Positions 9,262 to 19,302 of a stretch of 64,000 nucleotides of DNA are shown here, piece after piece. The DNA is from Pseudomonas cavernae. Lineage in GTDB: Bacteria; Pseudomonadota; Gammaproteobacteria; Pseudomonadales; Pseudomonadaceae. The stretch's first letter is position 1. Each line of letters begins with the position of its first letter. Both the position numbers and the translations under genes were made by a program. The stretch lies in NCBI RefSeq assembly GCF_003595175.1, contig NZ_CP032419.1:2852001-2916000 (forward strand). The letters are read 5' to 3'. The notes below the pieces were generated by a model, which saw only the letters and a list, made by a program, of their open reading frames with translations, made no database searches and was not told the origin of the DNA.

Positions 9262-11436
9262 TCACGCCGACAACGAAGTCGAACTGACCTTGAACTGGCC
9301 GACCAGTTGCTGCAGTTTGCTCGCCGTATGGCGCACAGTTTCCGCGCTGCTGTGCAGGACACCGACCGTTTCCCCCATCTCCCCGGACGCCTGGTCGACG
9401 CCGCGGATGCTCTGGCCGTAGTGCAGGCTGCGCTCGTTGAGCTGCTGGATGATAGCGAACATGCGCTCCACCGTCTGGTGCAGGTGCAGGTTCTCCGAAG
9501 ACGCCTCCTCGGTGCGCCGCAGGTTGTTGTCGACATCCTGCACCCCGCCCTGCATGAAGGCCACCGCCTCCTGCGTCTCGCTCTGCAGGCCGGCGACCAT
9601 GTGGCGGATGTCCTCGGCGGCGCTGGCGGTACGCGAGGCCAGGGTGCGCACCTCGCCGGCCACCACGGCGAAGCCGCGGCCGTGCTCGCCGGCCCGCGCT
9701 GCCTCGATGGCGGCATTGAGCGCCAGCAGGTTGGTCTGGTTGGTGATGTCGCTGATCAGGCCGACGATGTTGCCGATCTCCGCCATGCGGCTGTCCAGCG
9801 ATTGCACGCTGCGCGCCGAACGCGCCACTACGTCGCGGATCGACTGGGTCCCCGCGCGCACCGCCTCGAACTGCACGCGGGCGCGCTCGACCACCTCGTC
9901 CATCGCCTGTTTCATGTCCTCGGCGGTCATCGACGCCTGCTGGATCTCACCGAGCTGTTCCTCCACCAACAGCAGCATGCGGTGCACCGCCTCGGTGACT
10001 TCGCGGGTGGTCTTGCCGGCCTCGCTGCTGCGCTCGAGCATGGTTTCGTTGGTCTGTTTGACGCTCAGCGAGGCCTGGATCACCTGGCCGACGATGCCGT
10101 CGAGGTTGTCGATAAAGCTGTTGATCCAACGGCCCATGTCGCCGGTCTCATCGGCCGCCAGGCGACTGCTGTCGAGGCGCTGGCGCAGGTTGCCCTCGCC
10201 CTCGGCGATAGTGCGGATCACCTCGGTCATTGCGCCCATGCGCGCCGCCAGCCGGCGCGGGCCGAAGGCGGCGAAGAACCAGGCGCCGCCCAGCAACAGG
10301 CCACCGTCGACCAGATCCAGCGCCCACAACGGCAGGCCGCTGAAGTGCTGCAAGGCACAGCGAATGCCGAACAGCGCCACCACGGTGAGCAGGTAGGTCT
10401 TCATCAGCCCGAAGCTCAGCGAACGACGGCGGTAGACCTCTTCCAGGTCGGCTTCGCACATCATCCCCCAGCGGTCGGGCGAGCTCGGCAGCTGGAAGGT
10501 CACGCCCTTGCCGATCACTGGGATATGCCGATAGTCGGAATAGCCGGGATAGGTGACGAACAGGTTGGAGCCGTTACGGATGGTCTCGCGCACGCCGGGG
10601 TGCAGCTGGCCGGTGGCCGGGTCGGTGAAGCGCAGCTCCAGCTCGGTGTGCTCGCGCACGCTGACCACGCCCCAGTCGGTGTTCACCCCGCTCTTGAGGT
10701 TCTCGCCGTGGCTGAAGGTGTTGTCCTCGAAGCGTGAGCGTGACAGCGCGGTGCCCTGCGCGACCGCCGGATCGAAGCGGGACTCGACCATAAACAGGTA
10801 GTTGTCGCCGGATTCCGGGAAGATATGCCCCGCCTCGCGCTGGATCAGGTCGCCGAGCACGTCGTTCGGCACCCGTCCGCACAGGCAACCGCGCACTTCG
10901 CCGGCCACCACGATCGGTTGGTAGAACATCAGCGTCACCGCATCGTGGAAGCGTGAGGTGGAGGGGCCGAGGCTGCGGGTCAACGGATCGACATAGGGGC
11001 CGTGCAGGAAGGGCCGCTGCAGGCCCTCGGCCAGCGCGCGCGGCGCCACGTCGCTGGCATTGAGGTGAGCGGCATGGGTGGAGGCCAGCACCCGACCGCC
11101 GCGCTCGACGATGAACAGCTCGGAAAAATCCGCCGCCTGACGGCGCTTAGCGTGCAGCAAGGCGCTGTCGTACTGCGCCACGTCGCCGGGCGGAAAATCA
11201 CGGGCCAGCACATCGGCCAGCTCGGCCAGGTGCTCCCACTGGGCGCGGGCCCAGTTCTGCAGGATCTTCACCCGGGTCTGGGCGATGCCTTCGAAGGTCT
11301 GCTCGACCACCGGGTAGATGTGCCGGTTCAACCAGCAGGAACGCGCCATCGCCAGTTTGCCGGTCTTGCCCCACCAGGGCAGCCAGCCTCGTTCGGCGGT
11401 GGACAGGTGCATCGCGTTGCTGTGCAGGGTCGACAT
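9262..11436 (-). CDS. Methyl-accepting chemotaxis protein with an N-terminal sensor region and late membrane hairpin
   Basis: A 724-residue chemoreceptor. The signalling tip is unmistakable near residues 575-600 ([20 protein letters not shown]), flanked by long methylation helices. The layout is unusual. The first ~340 residues form a large sensor-like region without a signal peptide or first membrane segment. Two hydrophobic stretches follow (about 345-362, [19 protein letters not shown], and 371-391, [18 protein letters not shown]), then a HAMP-like linker ([15 protein letters not shown]). If both stretches cross the membrane as a hairpin, sensor and signalling domains would both be cytoplasmic. 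The ligand is unknown. The gene is monocistronic and no che gene is nearby. Confidence 0.9.
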   Translation of the reverse strand: MSTLHSNAMHLSTAERGWLPWWGKTGKLAMARSCWLNRHIYPVVEQTFEGIAQTRVKILQNWARAQWEHLAELADVLARDFPPGDVAQYDSALLHAKRRQAADFSELFIVERGGRVLASTHAAHLNASDVAPRALAEGLQRPFLHGPYVDPLTRSLGPSTSRFHDAVTLMFYQPIVVAGEVRGCLCGRVPNDVLGDLIQREAGHIFPESGDNYLFMVESRFDPAVAQGTALSRSRFEDNTFSHGENLKSGVNTDWGVVSVREHTELELRFTDPATGQLHPGVRETIRNGSNLFVTYPGYSDYRHIPVIGKGVTFQLPSSPDRWGMMCEADLEEVYRRRSLSFGLMKTYLLTVVALFGIRCALQHFSGLPLWALDLVDGGLLLGGAWFFAAFGPRRLAARMGAMTEVIRTIAEGEGNLRQRLDSSRLAADETGDMGRWINSFIDNLDGIVGQVIQASLSVKQTNETMLERSSEAGKTTREVTEAVHRMLLLVEEQLGEIQQASMTAEDMKQAMDEVVERARVQFEAVRAGTQSIRDVVARSARSVQSLDSRMAEIGNIVGLISDITNQTNLLALNAAIEAARAGEHGRGFAVVAGEVRTLASRTASAAEDIRHMVAGLQSETQEAVAFMQGGVQDVDNNLRRTEEASSENLHLHQTVERMFAIIQQLNERSLHYGQSIRGVDQASGEMGETVGVLHSSAETVRHTASKLQQLVGQFKVSSTSLSA

Positions 11437-11582
11437 GCGGGCTCCTTACTGCCTGACATCAAGGAGCCATCACCTCAGCAATTAGCAGGCCAGCCATCTA
11501 CAACGGGCATTTCCCGGGAAGTGGCAGCGTAGCGCAGGCTCACCAAAATGGTGCAAGACGGCGAAACCGCACCACTATCGGC

Positions 11583-12347
11583 TCAGCTGGCCGGGCGCAG
11601 CACATCGATCAGGGACTTCAGGGAATAACCCAACTGCGGCGCCATGGCCGCCGCCTTGGAATACAAGGCGGCGAGATCCAGCTGCTGATCGAGATCGGCT
11701 GGCACCAGCAGCACGACGTTGCCCTCCTTCACCGGGCACTCCCAGTAATGGCGGTGGAACAGGCCACGCAACAAGGCGGCGCCCAGCGGCTTGCCGTCGT
11801 TACAGGCCCACTGGTTGATCACCAGCCAGCCGCCCGGATTGAGGCGCTGCTGGCAAGACTCGAGGAATTTCCAGGCCAGGTGGCCGACTCCGGGGCCGGT
11901 GTCGGTATACAGGTCGACGAAGATCAGGTCGGCGCTTTCCGCCGTCGCCAGCAGCTCCATGGCATCGCCGATGCGGATGGTCAGGCGCGGGTCGTCGTCC
12001 AGGCCCAGGTACTGCATGGCCAGGCGCGGCACGTCCGGGCGCAGCTCGATGGCCTCGACATCCTCCAGCGGCAGGAACTTCAGGCAGGCCTGGGTCAGGT
12101 TGCCGGCGCCGAGGCCGAGGAACAGCGCGCACTCCGGCGCCGGATGAGCCAGCGCACCGAGCAGCATGGCGCGGGTGTAGTCGTACTCCAGCCAGCTGGG
12201 GTCGGGAGTGAACACGCAGCTCTGCTCGATCGCTTCGCCGAACTCGAGGAAGCGGTAGTCGCCGACTTCCATCACCCGGATCACGCCGAACTCATCGCGT
12301 ACCTCGGCGAGCAGGTGCTCTTCTTTCGGCTCTTCGTGTAGCGGCAC
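11583..12347 (-). CDS. Spermidine synthase-like methyltransferase-fold protein
   Basis: A 254-residue protein of the spermidine-synthase superfamily. The nucleotide-binding signature is FLGLGAGNLTQACLKFLP (Rossmann motif I), then VEAIELRPDVPRLA and a DLIFVDLYTD block in place of the DxxDP of true aminopropyltransferases. It lacks the Asp-rich putrescine site seen in SpeE at 51.7 kb, so a standard spermidine synthase role is unlikely. The GTG start at 12347 is preferred because GAGAGGAAC precedes it; an ATG at 12422 would add 25 residues that look non-conserved. It is divergent from the monooxygenase operon. The function is not established. Confidence 0.8.
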   Translation of the reverse strand: MPLHEEPKEEHLLAEVRDEFGVIRVMEVGDYRFLEFGEAIEQSCVFTPDPSWLEYDYTRAMLLGALAHPAPECALFLGLGAGNLTQACLKFLPLEDVEAIELRPDVPRLAMQYLGLDDDPRLTIRIGDAMELLATAESADLIFVDLYTDTGPGVGHLAWKFLESCQQRLNPGGWLVINQWACNDGKPLGAALLRGLFHRHYWECPVKEGNVVLLVPADLDQQLDLAALYSKAAAMAPQLGYSLKSLIDVLRPAS

Positions 12348-12487
12348 AGCTCTGTTCCTCTCGCGGCAATCCGGCATGACATCGCCGACCAGTCGTCCGG
12401 CGTTAACGGCGCCGATTGTCATTGAACAGCCCGGTCCCGGTCACGCGATAATTCCGCCATACCAATAACTAGATTGAGGTCCCACTT

Positions 12488-13825
12488 ATGTACGCCATCA
12501 TCGGCGCCGGCCCCATGGGCCTGTGCACTGCCCGGCAACTGCACAAACACGGCATTGCCTTCGTCGGTTTCGAACTGAACAGCGACGTGGGCGGCCTGTG
12601 GGACATCGACAACCCGCACAGCACCATGTACGACTCGGCGCACCTGATCTCCTCCAAGGGCACTACCGAGTTCACTGAATTCCCGATGCGCGACGAGGTG
12701 GCGCCCTACCCGCACCACAGCGAGATGCGCCGCTATTTCCGCGACTACGCCGAGCACTTCGGCCTGTACGAGCATTACCAGTTCAACACCCGCGTGCTCA
12801 ACGTCGAGCGCCTGGACCAGGGCTGGAAACTGACCAGCGAGCGCGCCGGCGAGCGCCGCGAGTGGCAGTTCGACGGCGTGCTGATCGCCAACGGCACCCT
12901 GCACAAGCCCAACCTGCCGAGCCTGCCCGGCGACTTCAGCGGCGAGCTGCTGCACTCCAGCGACTACCGCTCGCCGGCGGTGTTCGACGGCAAGCGCGTG
13001 CTGGTGGTCGGCTGCGGCAACTCGGCCTGCGACATCGCCGTCGACGCCGTGCACCGCGCCGCCTCGGTCGACCTGTCGGTGCGCCGCGGCTACTACTTCC
13101 TGCCCAAGTTCATCCTCGGCCGGCCGACTGACACCTTCGGCGGCGCGATCAAGCTGCCGCGCCCGCTCAAGCAGCGCCTCGACGGCCTGTTGGTGCGCGC
13201 GCTGGTCGGCAAGCCGTCGCAGTACGGCCTGCCCGACCCGGACTACAAGCTCTACGAGTCGCACCCGGTAATGAACTCGCTGGTGCTGCACCACCTCGGC
13301 CACGGCGACATCCAGGCGCGCCGCGACATCGCCCGAATCGACGACCAGCAGGTGACCTTCAGCGACGGCGAGCAGGCCGAGTACGACCTGATCCTCATGG
13401 GTACCGGCTACAAGCTCGACTACCCCTTCATCGACCGCGCCCATCTGAACTGGCCCGAGCGCACCGGCGCGCCGCAGCTGTATCTCAATGTGTTCCACCC
13501 GCAATACGACGACCTGTTCATGATGGGCATGGTCGAAGCCTCCGGCCTCGGCTGGCAGGGCCGCGACGAACAGGCCGAGCTGGTCGCCCTGTATATCCGC
13601 CAGCTACAGGCCGGCAGCAAGGCGGCACAGCAATTCAAGGCACTGAAACACGAACGGGCGAGCATTCGCCTGGACGGCGGCTACGCCTACCTCGACCTCG
13701 AACGCATGGCCTACTACGTGCACAAGGACAGCTACCGCGCCAGCATCAAGCAGCACAGCGACGAACTACGCCAGACGTTGCCGGCCCAGGCCGGCAAGCC
13801 CCTACAAGCAGCCGCACAAGCATGA
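12488..13825 (+). CDS. Flavin-containing monooxygenase (FMO-like)
   Basis: A 445-residue flavoprotein with an FAD-binding GAGPMG at residues 6-11 and an NADPH-binding GCGNSACD near residue 177. The connecting segment SPAVFDGKRVLVVGCG is typical. The Baeyer-Villiger fingerprint FxGxxxHxxxW is replaced by FSGELLHSSDYR, which is close to the FMO form, so N- or S-oxygenation or a related oxidation is more likely than ester insertion. C-terminal region MGTGYKLDYPFI matches the class. It is first in an operon with an SDR (4-bp overlap) and a TSUP transporter (8-bp overlap), suggesting one pathway. The substrate is unknown. Confidence 0.87.
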   Translation: MYAIIGAGPMGLCTARQLHKHGIAFVGFELNSDVGGLWDIDNPHSTMYDSAHLISSKGTTEFTEFPMRDEVAPYPHHSEMRRYFRDYAEHFGLYEHYQFNTRVLNVERLDQGWKLTSERAGERREWQFDGVLIANGTLHKPNLPSLPGDFSGELLHSSDYRSPAVFDGKRVLVVGCGNSACDIAVDAVHRAASVDLSVRRGYYFLPKFILGRPTDTFGGAIKLPRPLKQRLDGLLVRALVGKPSQYGLPDPDYKLYESHPVMNSLVLHHLGHGDIQARRDIARIDDQQVTFSDGEQAEYDLILMGTGYKLDYPFIDRAHLNWPERTGAPQLYLNVFHPQYDDLFMMGMVEASGLGWQGRDEQAELVALYIRQLQAGSKAAQQFKALKHERASIRLDGGYAYLDLERMAYYVHKDSYRASIKQHSDELRQTLPAQAGKPLQAAAQA

Positions 13826-14625
13826 CCGTCACGCTGATCACCGGGGCCGCCAACGGCCTCGGCTGGGAGCTGGCGCGCGCCTGCCATGCGCGGGGCGATC
13901 ATCTGCTGCTGACTGATATCGACGCGCCCGCCCTGGCCGAGCGCGTTGCCCAACTCGGCGGGCACGGGGTCATGGGGATCGCCGGCGATATCACCGACAC
14001 GCGACTGCAGCGGCAGCTGCTCGAACAGTGCCGTGCACGCTTCGGCCGCCTCGACCTGCTGATCAACAACGCCGGCATCACCCACCGCTCGCCCGCCACC
14101 CGCACCGACCCGGCGGTATTCCGCAAGGTCATGGCCGTGGATTACCAAGCACCGGTGGAGCTGACCCTCGCCGCCCTGCCGCTGCTGCGGGAAAGCCGCG
14201 GCCAGATCACCGCCATCGGCTCGATGGCCGGCTGGATGCCAGTGCTCGGCCGCGCCGGCTACTGCGCGGCGAAGAGCGCGCTGGGCCAGTTCTTCGAGGT
14301 ACTGCGGGCGGAGCTGACACTGGACGGCATCCACCTGCTGCTGGTCTACCCGAGCTTCCTCGACACCAGCATCGAACGCCACGCCCTCGGCGCCGATGGT
14401 CAACCGGCCGGCCATGCGCGCTCGACCATCGGCAAGGTGCGCGGCGCCGACTGGATGGCCGGACAGATCCTGCGTGCGCTGGAGCAGCGCCGCGAGCGGC
14501 TGTTCCCGGACCGCGGCAGTTATCTCGCCAGCCTGCTCTGGCGCCTGGCGCCGGCTTTCTACTACCGGCAGATGAGCCGCCGCTTCGCCGGCGAGCTGCC
14601 TAAGTCTGGAGCCTCCGATGCTTGA
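13822..14625 (+). CDS. Short-chain dehydrogenase/reductase
   Basis: A 267-residue SDR: cofactor motif TGAANGLG at residues 7-14, NNAGI (structural NAG motif), catalytic Ser in AIGSMAGW (about 134), and YCAAK (about 147-151). TDIDA after the second strand, with an acidic residue, favours NAD(H). Its ATG overlaps the monooxygenase stop in ATGA, and its own end overlaps the TSUP gene by 8 bp. The C-terminus (LLWRLAPAFYYRQMSRRF) is basic and hydrophobic and could associate with the membrane. It probably oxidises or reduces the alcohol/ketone partner of the FMO reaction. Confidence 0.88.
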   Translation: MTVTLITGAANGLGWELARACHARGDHLLLTDIDAPALAERVAQLGGHGVMGIAGDITDTRLQRQLLEQCRARFGRLDLLINNAGITHRSPATRTDPAVFRKVMAVDYQAPVELTLAALPLLRESRGQITAIGSMAGWMPVLGRAGYCAAKSALGQFFEVLRAELTLDGIHLLLVYPSFLDTSIERHALGADGQPAGHARSTIGKVRGADWMAGQILRALEQRRERLFPDRGSYLASLLWRLAPAFYYRQMSRRFAGELPKSGASDA

Positions 14626-15349
14626 CCCCTGGCTGCTGCTCGGCGTCTTCATCTTCCTCGCCTACACCCTGGAGGCCATGACCGGCTTCGGCAGCGTGGT
14701 GATTGCCCTGTCGCTCGGCGCCCTGGTGTTGCCGATCAAGGACCTGCTGCCGGTGCTGGTGACGCTGAACATCTTCATGAGCGGCTACCTGAGCTGGAAG
14801 CTGCGCGGCCTGATCGACCGCCGCCTGCTGCTCGGCCTGATCCTGCCCGGCATGCTGATCGGCACCCTGCTCGGCTTCGGTCTCAGCCCCTGGCTCAGCG
14901 ACGGTGCGCTGAAGCAGGGTTTCGGCGTGCTGATCGTCTGGTTCGCCCTGCGCGAGTTGTTGCGCATGGGCCAAAGCAAACCGGCCGGGCGCACACCGCG
15001 GTGGATGACCCGTTTGCAGATCGGCGCCGCCGGCATCAGTCACGGCCTGTTCGCCTCCGGCGGACCGCTGCTGGTCTACGCCCTGGCCGCCACCGAGCTG
15101 GACAAGGCGCGCTTGCGCGCCACCCTGGTGTGCGTCTGGTTCAGCCTCAACAGCGTGCTGACCCTGGCTTTCCTGGCCAAGGGCAGCCTGACCCCGGCGC
15201 TGCCGCATGTCGCCAGCTACCTGCCGCTGCTGGCCATCGGCGTGCTGCTCGGCGAACACCTGCACCACCGGGTGGCCGAACAGCATTTTCGCATCGGCAT
15301 CTATGTGCTGCTGTGCGTCACCGGCGCCCTGCTGGCCTGGCGCGCCTGA
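14618..15349 (+). CDS. TSUP-family (TauE/SafE) membrane permease
   Basis: A 243-residue protein with about seven or eight hydrophobic segments, beginning LLLGVFIFLAYTLEAMTGFG. It has the paired TSUP repeats (EAMTGFGSVVIAL in the first half and AAGISHGLFASGGPLLVYAL in the second). The family exports or imports small organosulfur compounds, sulfite or other anions. It is the last gene of the FMO-SDR operon, overlapping the SDR by 8 bp. It may move the substrate or product of that pathway; the context hints at an organosulfur compound, which is inference only. Confidence 0.88.
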   Translation: MLDPWLLLGVFIFLAYTLEAMTGFGSVVIALSLGALVLPIKDLLPVLVTLNIFMSGYLSWKLRGLIDRRLLLGLILPGMLIGTLLGFGLSPWLSDGALKQGFGVLIVWFALRELLRMGQSKPAGRTPRWMTRLQIGAAGISHGLFASGGPLLVYALAATELDKARLRATLVCVWFSLNSVLTLAFLAKGSLTPALPHVASYLPLLAIGVLLGEHLHHRVAEQHFRIGIYVLLCVTGALLAWRA

Positions 15350-15374
15350 TCATTATCGGCACCGGTTTGCTTCC

Positions 15375-15455
15375 GTAGGTTGGCGTTGAGCGCAGCGATA
15401 CCCAACAAGCGCGGCGTGAGGGGCGATGGGTATCGCGTTGCTCAACCCATCCTAC
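15375..15455. repeat. Class A palindrome, copy 2
   Basis: GTAGGTTGGCGTTGAGCGCAG..GATACCCAAC pairs with GATGGGTATCGCGTTGCTCAACCCATCCTAC around a GC-rich loop. Confidence 0.8.
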
Positions 15456-15571
15456 GAAAACGGACCGCCGACGCGCTGATACGACCCACCTATCACGGCC
15501 ATCGGCAGCCAGGCACGACGGCAATCGGTTACCATGTGGTTACCTAGAAAAGCTGCCGTGTCGAGTCCGTG

Positions 15572-16918
15572 ATGAGCCAAACCTGGAGCCCCGAAAGCTG
15601 GAGAGCGAAACCTATCCAGCAGCAACCCCAATACCCCGACGCCATCCACCTCGCCGAGGTCGAACGGACTCTGGCCGGCTATCCGCCGCTGGTGTTCGCC
15701 GGCGAGGCACGTGAACTGCGCCGCCAGTTCGCCGAGGTCACCCAGGGCCGGGCATTCCTTCTCCAGGGCGGCGACTGCGCCGAGAGCTTCGCCGAGTTCA
15801 GCGCGGCGAAGATCCGCGACACCTTCAAGGTGCTGCTGCAGATGGCCATCGTCATGACCTTCGCCGCCGGCTGCCCGGTGGTGAAAGTCGGGCGCATGGC
15901 CGGCCAGTTCGCCAAACCGCGCTCGGCCAACGACGAGACCATCGGCGAGCTGACCCTGCCGGCCTACCGCGGCGACATCGTCAACGGCATCGGCTTCGAT
16001 GAGGCCAGCCGCGTGCCCGATCCGGACCGCCTGCTGCAGGCCTACCACCAGGCTACCGCCACCCTCAACCTGCTGCGCGCCTTCGCCCAGGGCGGCTTCG
16101 CCGACCTGCATCAGGTGCATCAGTGGAACCTCGACTTCATCGCCAACTCGGCGCTGGCGGAGAAATACAGCCAGCTCGCCGACCGTATCGACGAAACCCT
16201 GGCGTTCATGCGCGCCTGCGGCATGGACAGCTCGCCGCAACTGCGCGAGACCAGCTTCTTCACCGCCCACGAAGCGCTGCTGCTCAACTACGAAGAAGCC
16301 TTCGTGCGTCGCGACAGCCTCACCGGCGGCTACTATGACTGTTCCGCGCACATGCTCTGGATCGGCGACCGCACCCGCCAGCTGGACGGTGCGCATGTCG
16401 AGTTTCTGCGCGGTGTCGGCAACCCCATCGGCGTCAAGGTCGGCCCGAGCATGGACACCGACGAGCTGATCCGCCTGATCGACATCCTCAACCCGGACAA
16501 CGACCCCGGCCGCCTCAACCTGATCGTGCGCATGGGCGCCGACAAGGTCGAAGCGCACATGCCGCGCCTGGTGCGCGCGGTGCAGAAGGAAGGCAAGCAG
16601 GTGCTGTGGAGCTCCGACCCCATGCACGGCAACACCATCAAGGCCTCCAGCGGCTACAAGACCCGCGACTTCGCGCAGATACTCAGCGAAGTGCGGCAAT
16701 TCTTCGACGTGCACCAGGCCGAGGGCAGCTATGCCGGCGGCATCCATATCGAGATGACCGGGCAGAACGTCACCGAATGCATCGGCGGCGCCCGGCCGAT
16801 CACCGAGGATGCCCTGTCGGATCGCTACCACACCCACTGCGACCCGCGGATGAACGCCGACCAGTCGCTGGAGCTGGCCTTCATGATCGCCGAGACGCTG
16901 AAGCAGGTACGCCGCTAA
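15572..16918 (+). CDS. Class II 3-deoxy-7-phosphoheptulonate synthase (DAHP synthase)
   Basis: A 448-residue plant-type (AroA-II) enzyme condensing PEP with erythrose 4-phosphate, the first step of the shikimate pathway. Family blocks are [24 protein letters not shown] (metal Cys), [28 protein letters not shown], the [11 protein letters not shown] block and the C-terminal [15 protein letters not shown]. The ATG at 15572 is preferred over an overlapping GTG at 15569 because related proteins begin MSQ-W. It stands alone between a class A palindrome and a terminator-like inverted repeat (CTGGCGGAC / GTCCGCCAG, 16924-16978). Chorismate synthase, the last enzyme of the same pathway, is at 60.1 kb. 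Confidence 0.95.
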   Translation: MSQTWSPESWRAKPIQQQPQYPDAIHLAEVERTLAGYPPLVFAGEARELRRQFAEVTQGRAFLLQGGDCAESFAEFSAAKIRDTFKVLLQMAIVMTFAAGCPVVKVGRMAGQFAKPRSANDETIGELTLPAYRGDIVNGIGFDEASRVPDPDRLLQAYHQATATLNLLRAFAQGGFADLHQVHQWNLDFIANSALAEKYSQLADRIDETLAFMRACGMDSSPQLRETSFFTAHEALLLNYEEAFVRRDSLTGGYYDCSAHMLWIGDRTRQLDGAHVEFLRGVGNPIGVKVGPSMDTDELIRLIDILNPDNDPGRLNLIVRMGADKVEAHMPRLVRAVQKEGKQVLWSSDPMHGNTIKASSGYKTRDFAQILSEVRQFFDVHQAEGSYAGGIHIEMTGQNVTECIGGARPITEDALSDRYHTHCDPRMNADQSLELAFMIAETLKQVRR

Positions 16919-17054
16919 TCCCACTGGCGGACAGTGCTTGGTAGGGGGACTCAGGAGCGCCAGCGAACAGTCCGCCAGCGGTGCGCAATTGACTCCGCGG
17001 GCGTCCTGCTGCGAGTACGTCCTACGAGCAATTCGGGAAGGCGCAGAACAACGT

Positions 17055-17126
17055 GTAGGGTGGAAAACCGCGCAGCGTTTTCCACCGCGGCCAAACGGTG
17101 GACAAGCGAAGCGTTGTCCACCCTAC
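17055..17126. repeat. GTAGGGTGGAAAA-type palindrome (class B), supplies a stop codon
   Basis: GTAGGGTGGAAAACCGCGCA pairs with GTGGACAAGCGAAGCGTTGTCCACCCTAC. The right-hand CTA (17123-17125) is the TAG stop of the YcaQ-like gene, so the repeat sits flush against the coding end. Confidence 0.8.
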
Positions 17127-18334
17127 GCCAACAAAGGTTTCAACCGCGCCCCGCTACTGCGCTTGCAGTTCAGCTGGATCTGCGCCAGTCCGAGCCAATC
17201 CGCCAGGCTGCGCAACTGCCCGGCTAGGGCGTGCATACCCTCCTCGTCCAGGCCCTTTTCCTCCTCGTGTACCGCATGCACCGCCAGGCGGCTGTGCGCT
17301 CGCTCGGCGCGCAAGTCGACCCGCGCGGCCAGGCGTTCATGGTGCAGGAACGGCAGCACGTAGTAGCCGTACACCCGTTTGTGCTGCGGGGTGTAGATCT
17401 CCAGGCGGTAACGGAAGTCGAACAGCCGCTCGGTGCGCTCACGCTCCCAGACCAGCGAATCGAAAGGCGACAGCAAGGCGCTGGTCGCGATGCGCCGCAG
17501 CGTCTTCGGCGTGCCCGGACAGTAGGCCGGCTGGCGCCAGCCCTGCACCTGCACCGGCAGCAAGGCGCCGGCCTCCAGCAGTTCGGCCAGCCGTGCGCGG
17601 CTGTCGGCCGGGCCGAGGCGAAAGTAGTCGCGCAGGTCCTTCTCGGTGGCCACGCCCAGCGCGCAGGCGGCCCGCAGCAGCAATTGCCGCTGGGCTTCGG
17701 CCTCATCCAGTTCCGGCTGACTCAGCAGCGCGGCGGGCAGCACCCGCTCGGGCAGGTCGTACAGGCGCTCGAAACCACGGCGCCCGGCCACCGTCACTTC
17801 GCCGGCAGCGAACAGCCATTCCAGCGCATGTTTCTCCGCGCTCCAATCCCACCAGGGCCCGGCGCGCTCTTCCCGCGTGCTCAGGCTGCCGGCGCCGAGG
17901 GCACCCTGTTCGCGCACGGCCTGGAGCACGCGCTGGATCACGTCCTGCTGCTCGCGACCGAAACGCGCCAGTTGCGCGTAGATGCCTTCGCCGCTGGCCG
18001 CCCGACGCATGCGCCAGCGCAGCAATGGATACAGGCTCAGCGGTAGCAACGAGGCCTCGTGACCCCAGTATTCGAACAGCTTGCGGCTGCGCTGCGGGCC
18101 CCAGGCGGCCTGCTCCAGCAGGCTCTGCGAGTAATCGCCGAGGCGCGAATACAGCGGCAGGTAATGCGAACGCACCAGCGCGTTGACCGAGTCGATCTGC
18201 AGCACACCGAGGCGCTCGATCATCTGGCTGACGTGCGCGCTCTTCACCGTCCGCGGCGGGCGGGCAGCGAAGCCCTGAGCGGCCAAGGCCAGACGCCGGG
18301 CTTGCTGCAGCGATAGGGACTCAGCCTTGGGCAT
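17123..18334 (-). CDS. ycaQ: YcaQ-type winged-helix DNA glycosylase
   Basis: A 403-residue HTH_42 (AlkZ/YcaQ) protein. E. coli YcaQ unhooks DNA interstrand crosslinks and removes N-alkylated purines. It begins SLSLQQARRLALAAQGFA and continues with the conserved IERLGVLQIDSVNALVRSHY region. A QxQ or QxD-type catalytic element is a family hallmark; here LGVLQIDSV carries the Gln and Asp in that position. Tandem winged helices follow, and the C-terminal YGYYVLPFLHHERLAARVDL block is typical. The ATG at 18334 gives the family length. It is in a minus-strand run with the EamA gene 32 bp upstream. Its stop codon lies in a class B palindrome. Confidence 0.88.
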   Translation of the reverse strand: MPKAESLSLQQARRLALAAQGFAARPPRTVKSAHVSQMIERLGVLQIDSVNALVRSHYLPLYSRLGDYSQSLLEQAAWGPQRSRKLFEYWGHEASLLPLSLYPLLRWRMRRAASGEGIYAQLARFGREQQDVIQRVLQAVREQGALGAGSLSTREERAGPWWDWSAEKHALEWLFAAGEVTVAGRRGFERLYDLPERVLPAALLSQPELDEAEAQRQLLLRAACALGVATEKDLRDYFRLGPADSRARLAELLEAGALLPVQVQGWRQPAYCPGTPKTLRRIATSALLSPFDSLVWERERTERLFDFRYRLEIYTPQHKRVYGYYVLPFLHHERLAARVDLRAERAHSRLAVHAVHEEEKGLDEEGMHALAGQLRSLADWLGLAQIQLNCKRSSGARLKPLLA

Positions 18335-18366
18335 ACGCCGACCTCTAACCGGGAGACGACCCCACC

Positions 18367-19302
18367 CTAAGCCACTCGGCCTCGCCCGGCAAAGCGTTTG
18401 CGCAGCCAGGCGTCGCTGCTGACCAGGGTAATCCCCAGCAACACCAGCAGAGCGCCGGCGATGAAGTTCAGGCTCAAGGGCTCGTCGAGGATCAGCACGC
18501 CGAAGCTGACGCCGAACAGCGGGGTCATGAAGGAGAACACCGCCATGTTCGAGGCCAGATAACGGCGCAGCAGCCAGAACCAGGCGAAATAGCTGAGGAA
18601 GGACACCACCACGCCCTGGAACAGCACGCTCGCCACGCCGACCGGGGTCAACCTGACCGCACCGACCTGGCCGGTGAAAATGGCCAATCCCAACAGCAAC
18701 AGGAAAGCCACGAACAGCTGATAGAACAAGGTAAGGCCCGGCGGCGCTTCGGACAGTCTTGAGGCCCGCACCACCACGGTAGTCGCGCCCCAGGCCATGC
18801 CGGCGAGCAATGCGAAGCCATCGCCGAGCAGCATCCGCGTATCCATGCCGGTCCACGACACCCCGGCGCCGAAGGCCAGGACAACGCCAACGAAGCACAG
18901 GCCGATGCCCAGCCATTGCCAGGCGCGCAGCCGCTCGCTGGGCAGCAGCAGGTGCAGGCCGAGGGCAGAAAAGATTGGTGCGGTATAGAGGAACACCGCC
19001 ATGTGCGAAGCCGTGGTGTATTGCAGGCCGAGGGCGATGAAGAAGAACTCCAGGGCAAACAACGACCCGGCCAGCAGCCCGGCACGCCAAGTGCCCTGGC
19101 GTAAGCCTTCCCAGCCGCCACGCCAGCACATCAAGAGGCCAACCAGCAGCGCGGCGATACCCGAACGCAGCGTTACCTGCATCAGTGGCGCAACATCCGC
19201 GGCCGCCAGCTTGATCACCACCTGCTGGATGCCCCAGATGGCGCACAGGCCCAGCATCAGTTGGAACAGAAAGGCGTCGGCGCCCTTGCGCTGGCCACTC
19301 AT
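18367..19302 (-). CDS. EamA/DMT-family permease
   Basis: A 311-residue inner-membrane protein with ten predicted hydrophobic helices in two EamA repeats (first from LFQLMLGLCAIWGIQQVVIK, second from FALLAGMAWGATTVVVRAS). The signature FMTPLFGVSFGVLILDEPLS ends the second repeat. Drug/metabolite transporters of this type export amino acids or small metabolites; the substrate is unknown. The ATG at 19302 overlaps the stop of the DUF3291 gene by 4 bp, so the two are co-transcribed and coupled. Confidence 0.88.
   Translation of the reverse strand: MSGQRKGADAFLFQLMLGLCAIWGIQQVVIKLAAADVAPLMQVTLRSGIAALLVGLLMCWRGGWEGLRQGTWRAGLLAGSLFALEFFFIALGLQYTTASHMAVFLYTAPIFSALGLHLLLPSERLRAWQWLGIGLCFVGVVLAFGAGVSWTGMDTRMLLGDGFALLAGMAWGATTVVVRASRLSEAPPGLTLFYQLFVAFLLLLGLAIFTGQVGAVRLTPVGVASVLFQGVVVSFLSYFAWFWLLRRYLASNMAVFSFMTPLFGVSFGVLILDEPLSLNFIAGALLVLLGITLVSSDAWLRKRFAGRGRVA

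Noticed and set aside
11583..12347. A second true spermidine synthase
   Set aside because: It has the fold and the SAM-type motif but not the Asp-rich putrescine site, so a canonical activity is not supported.
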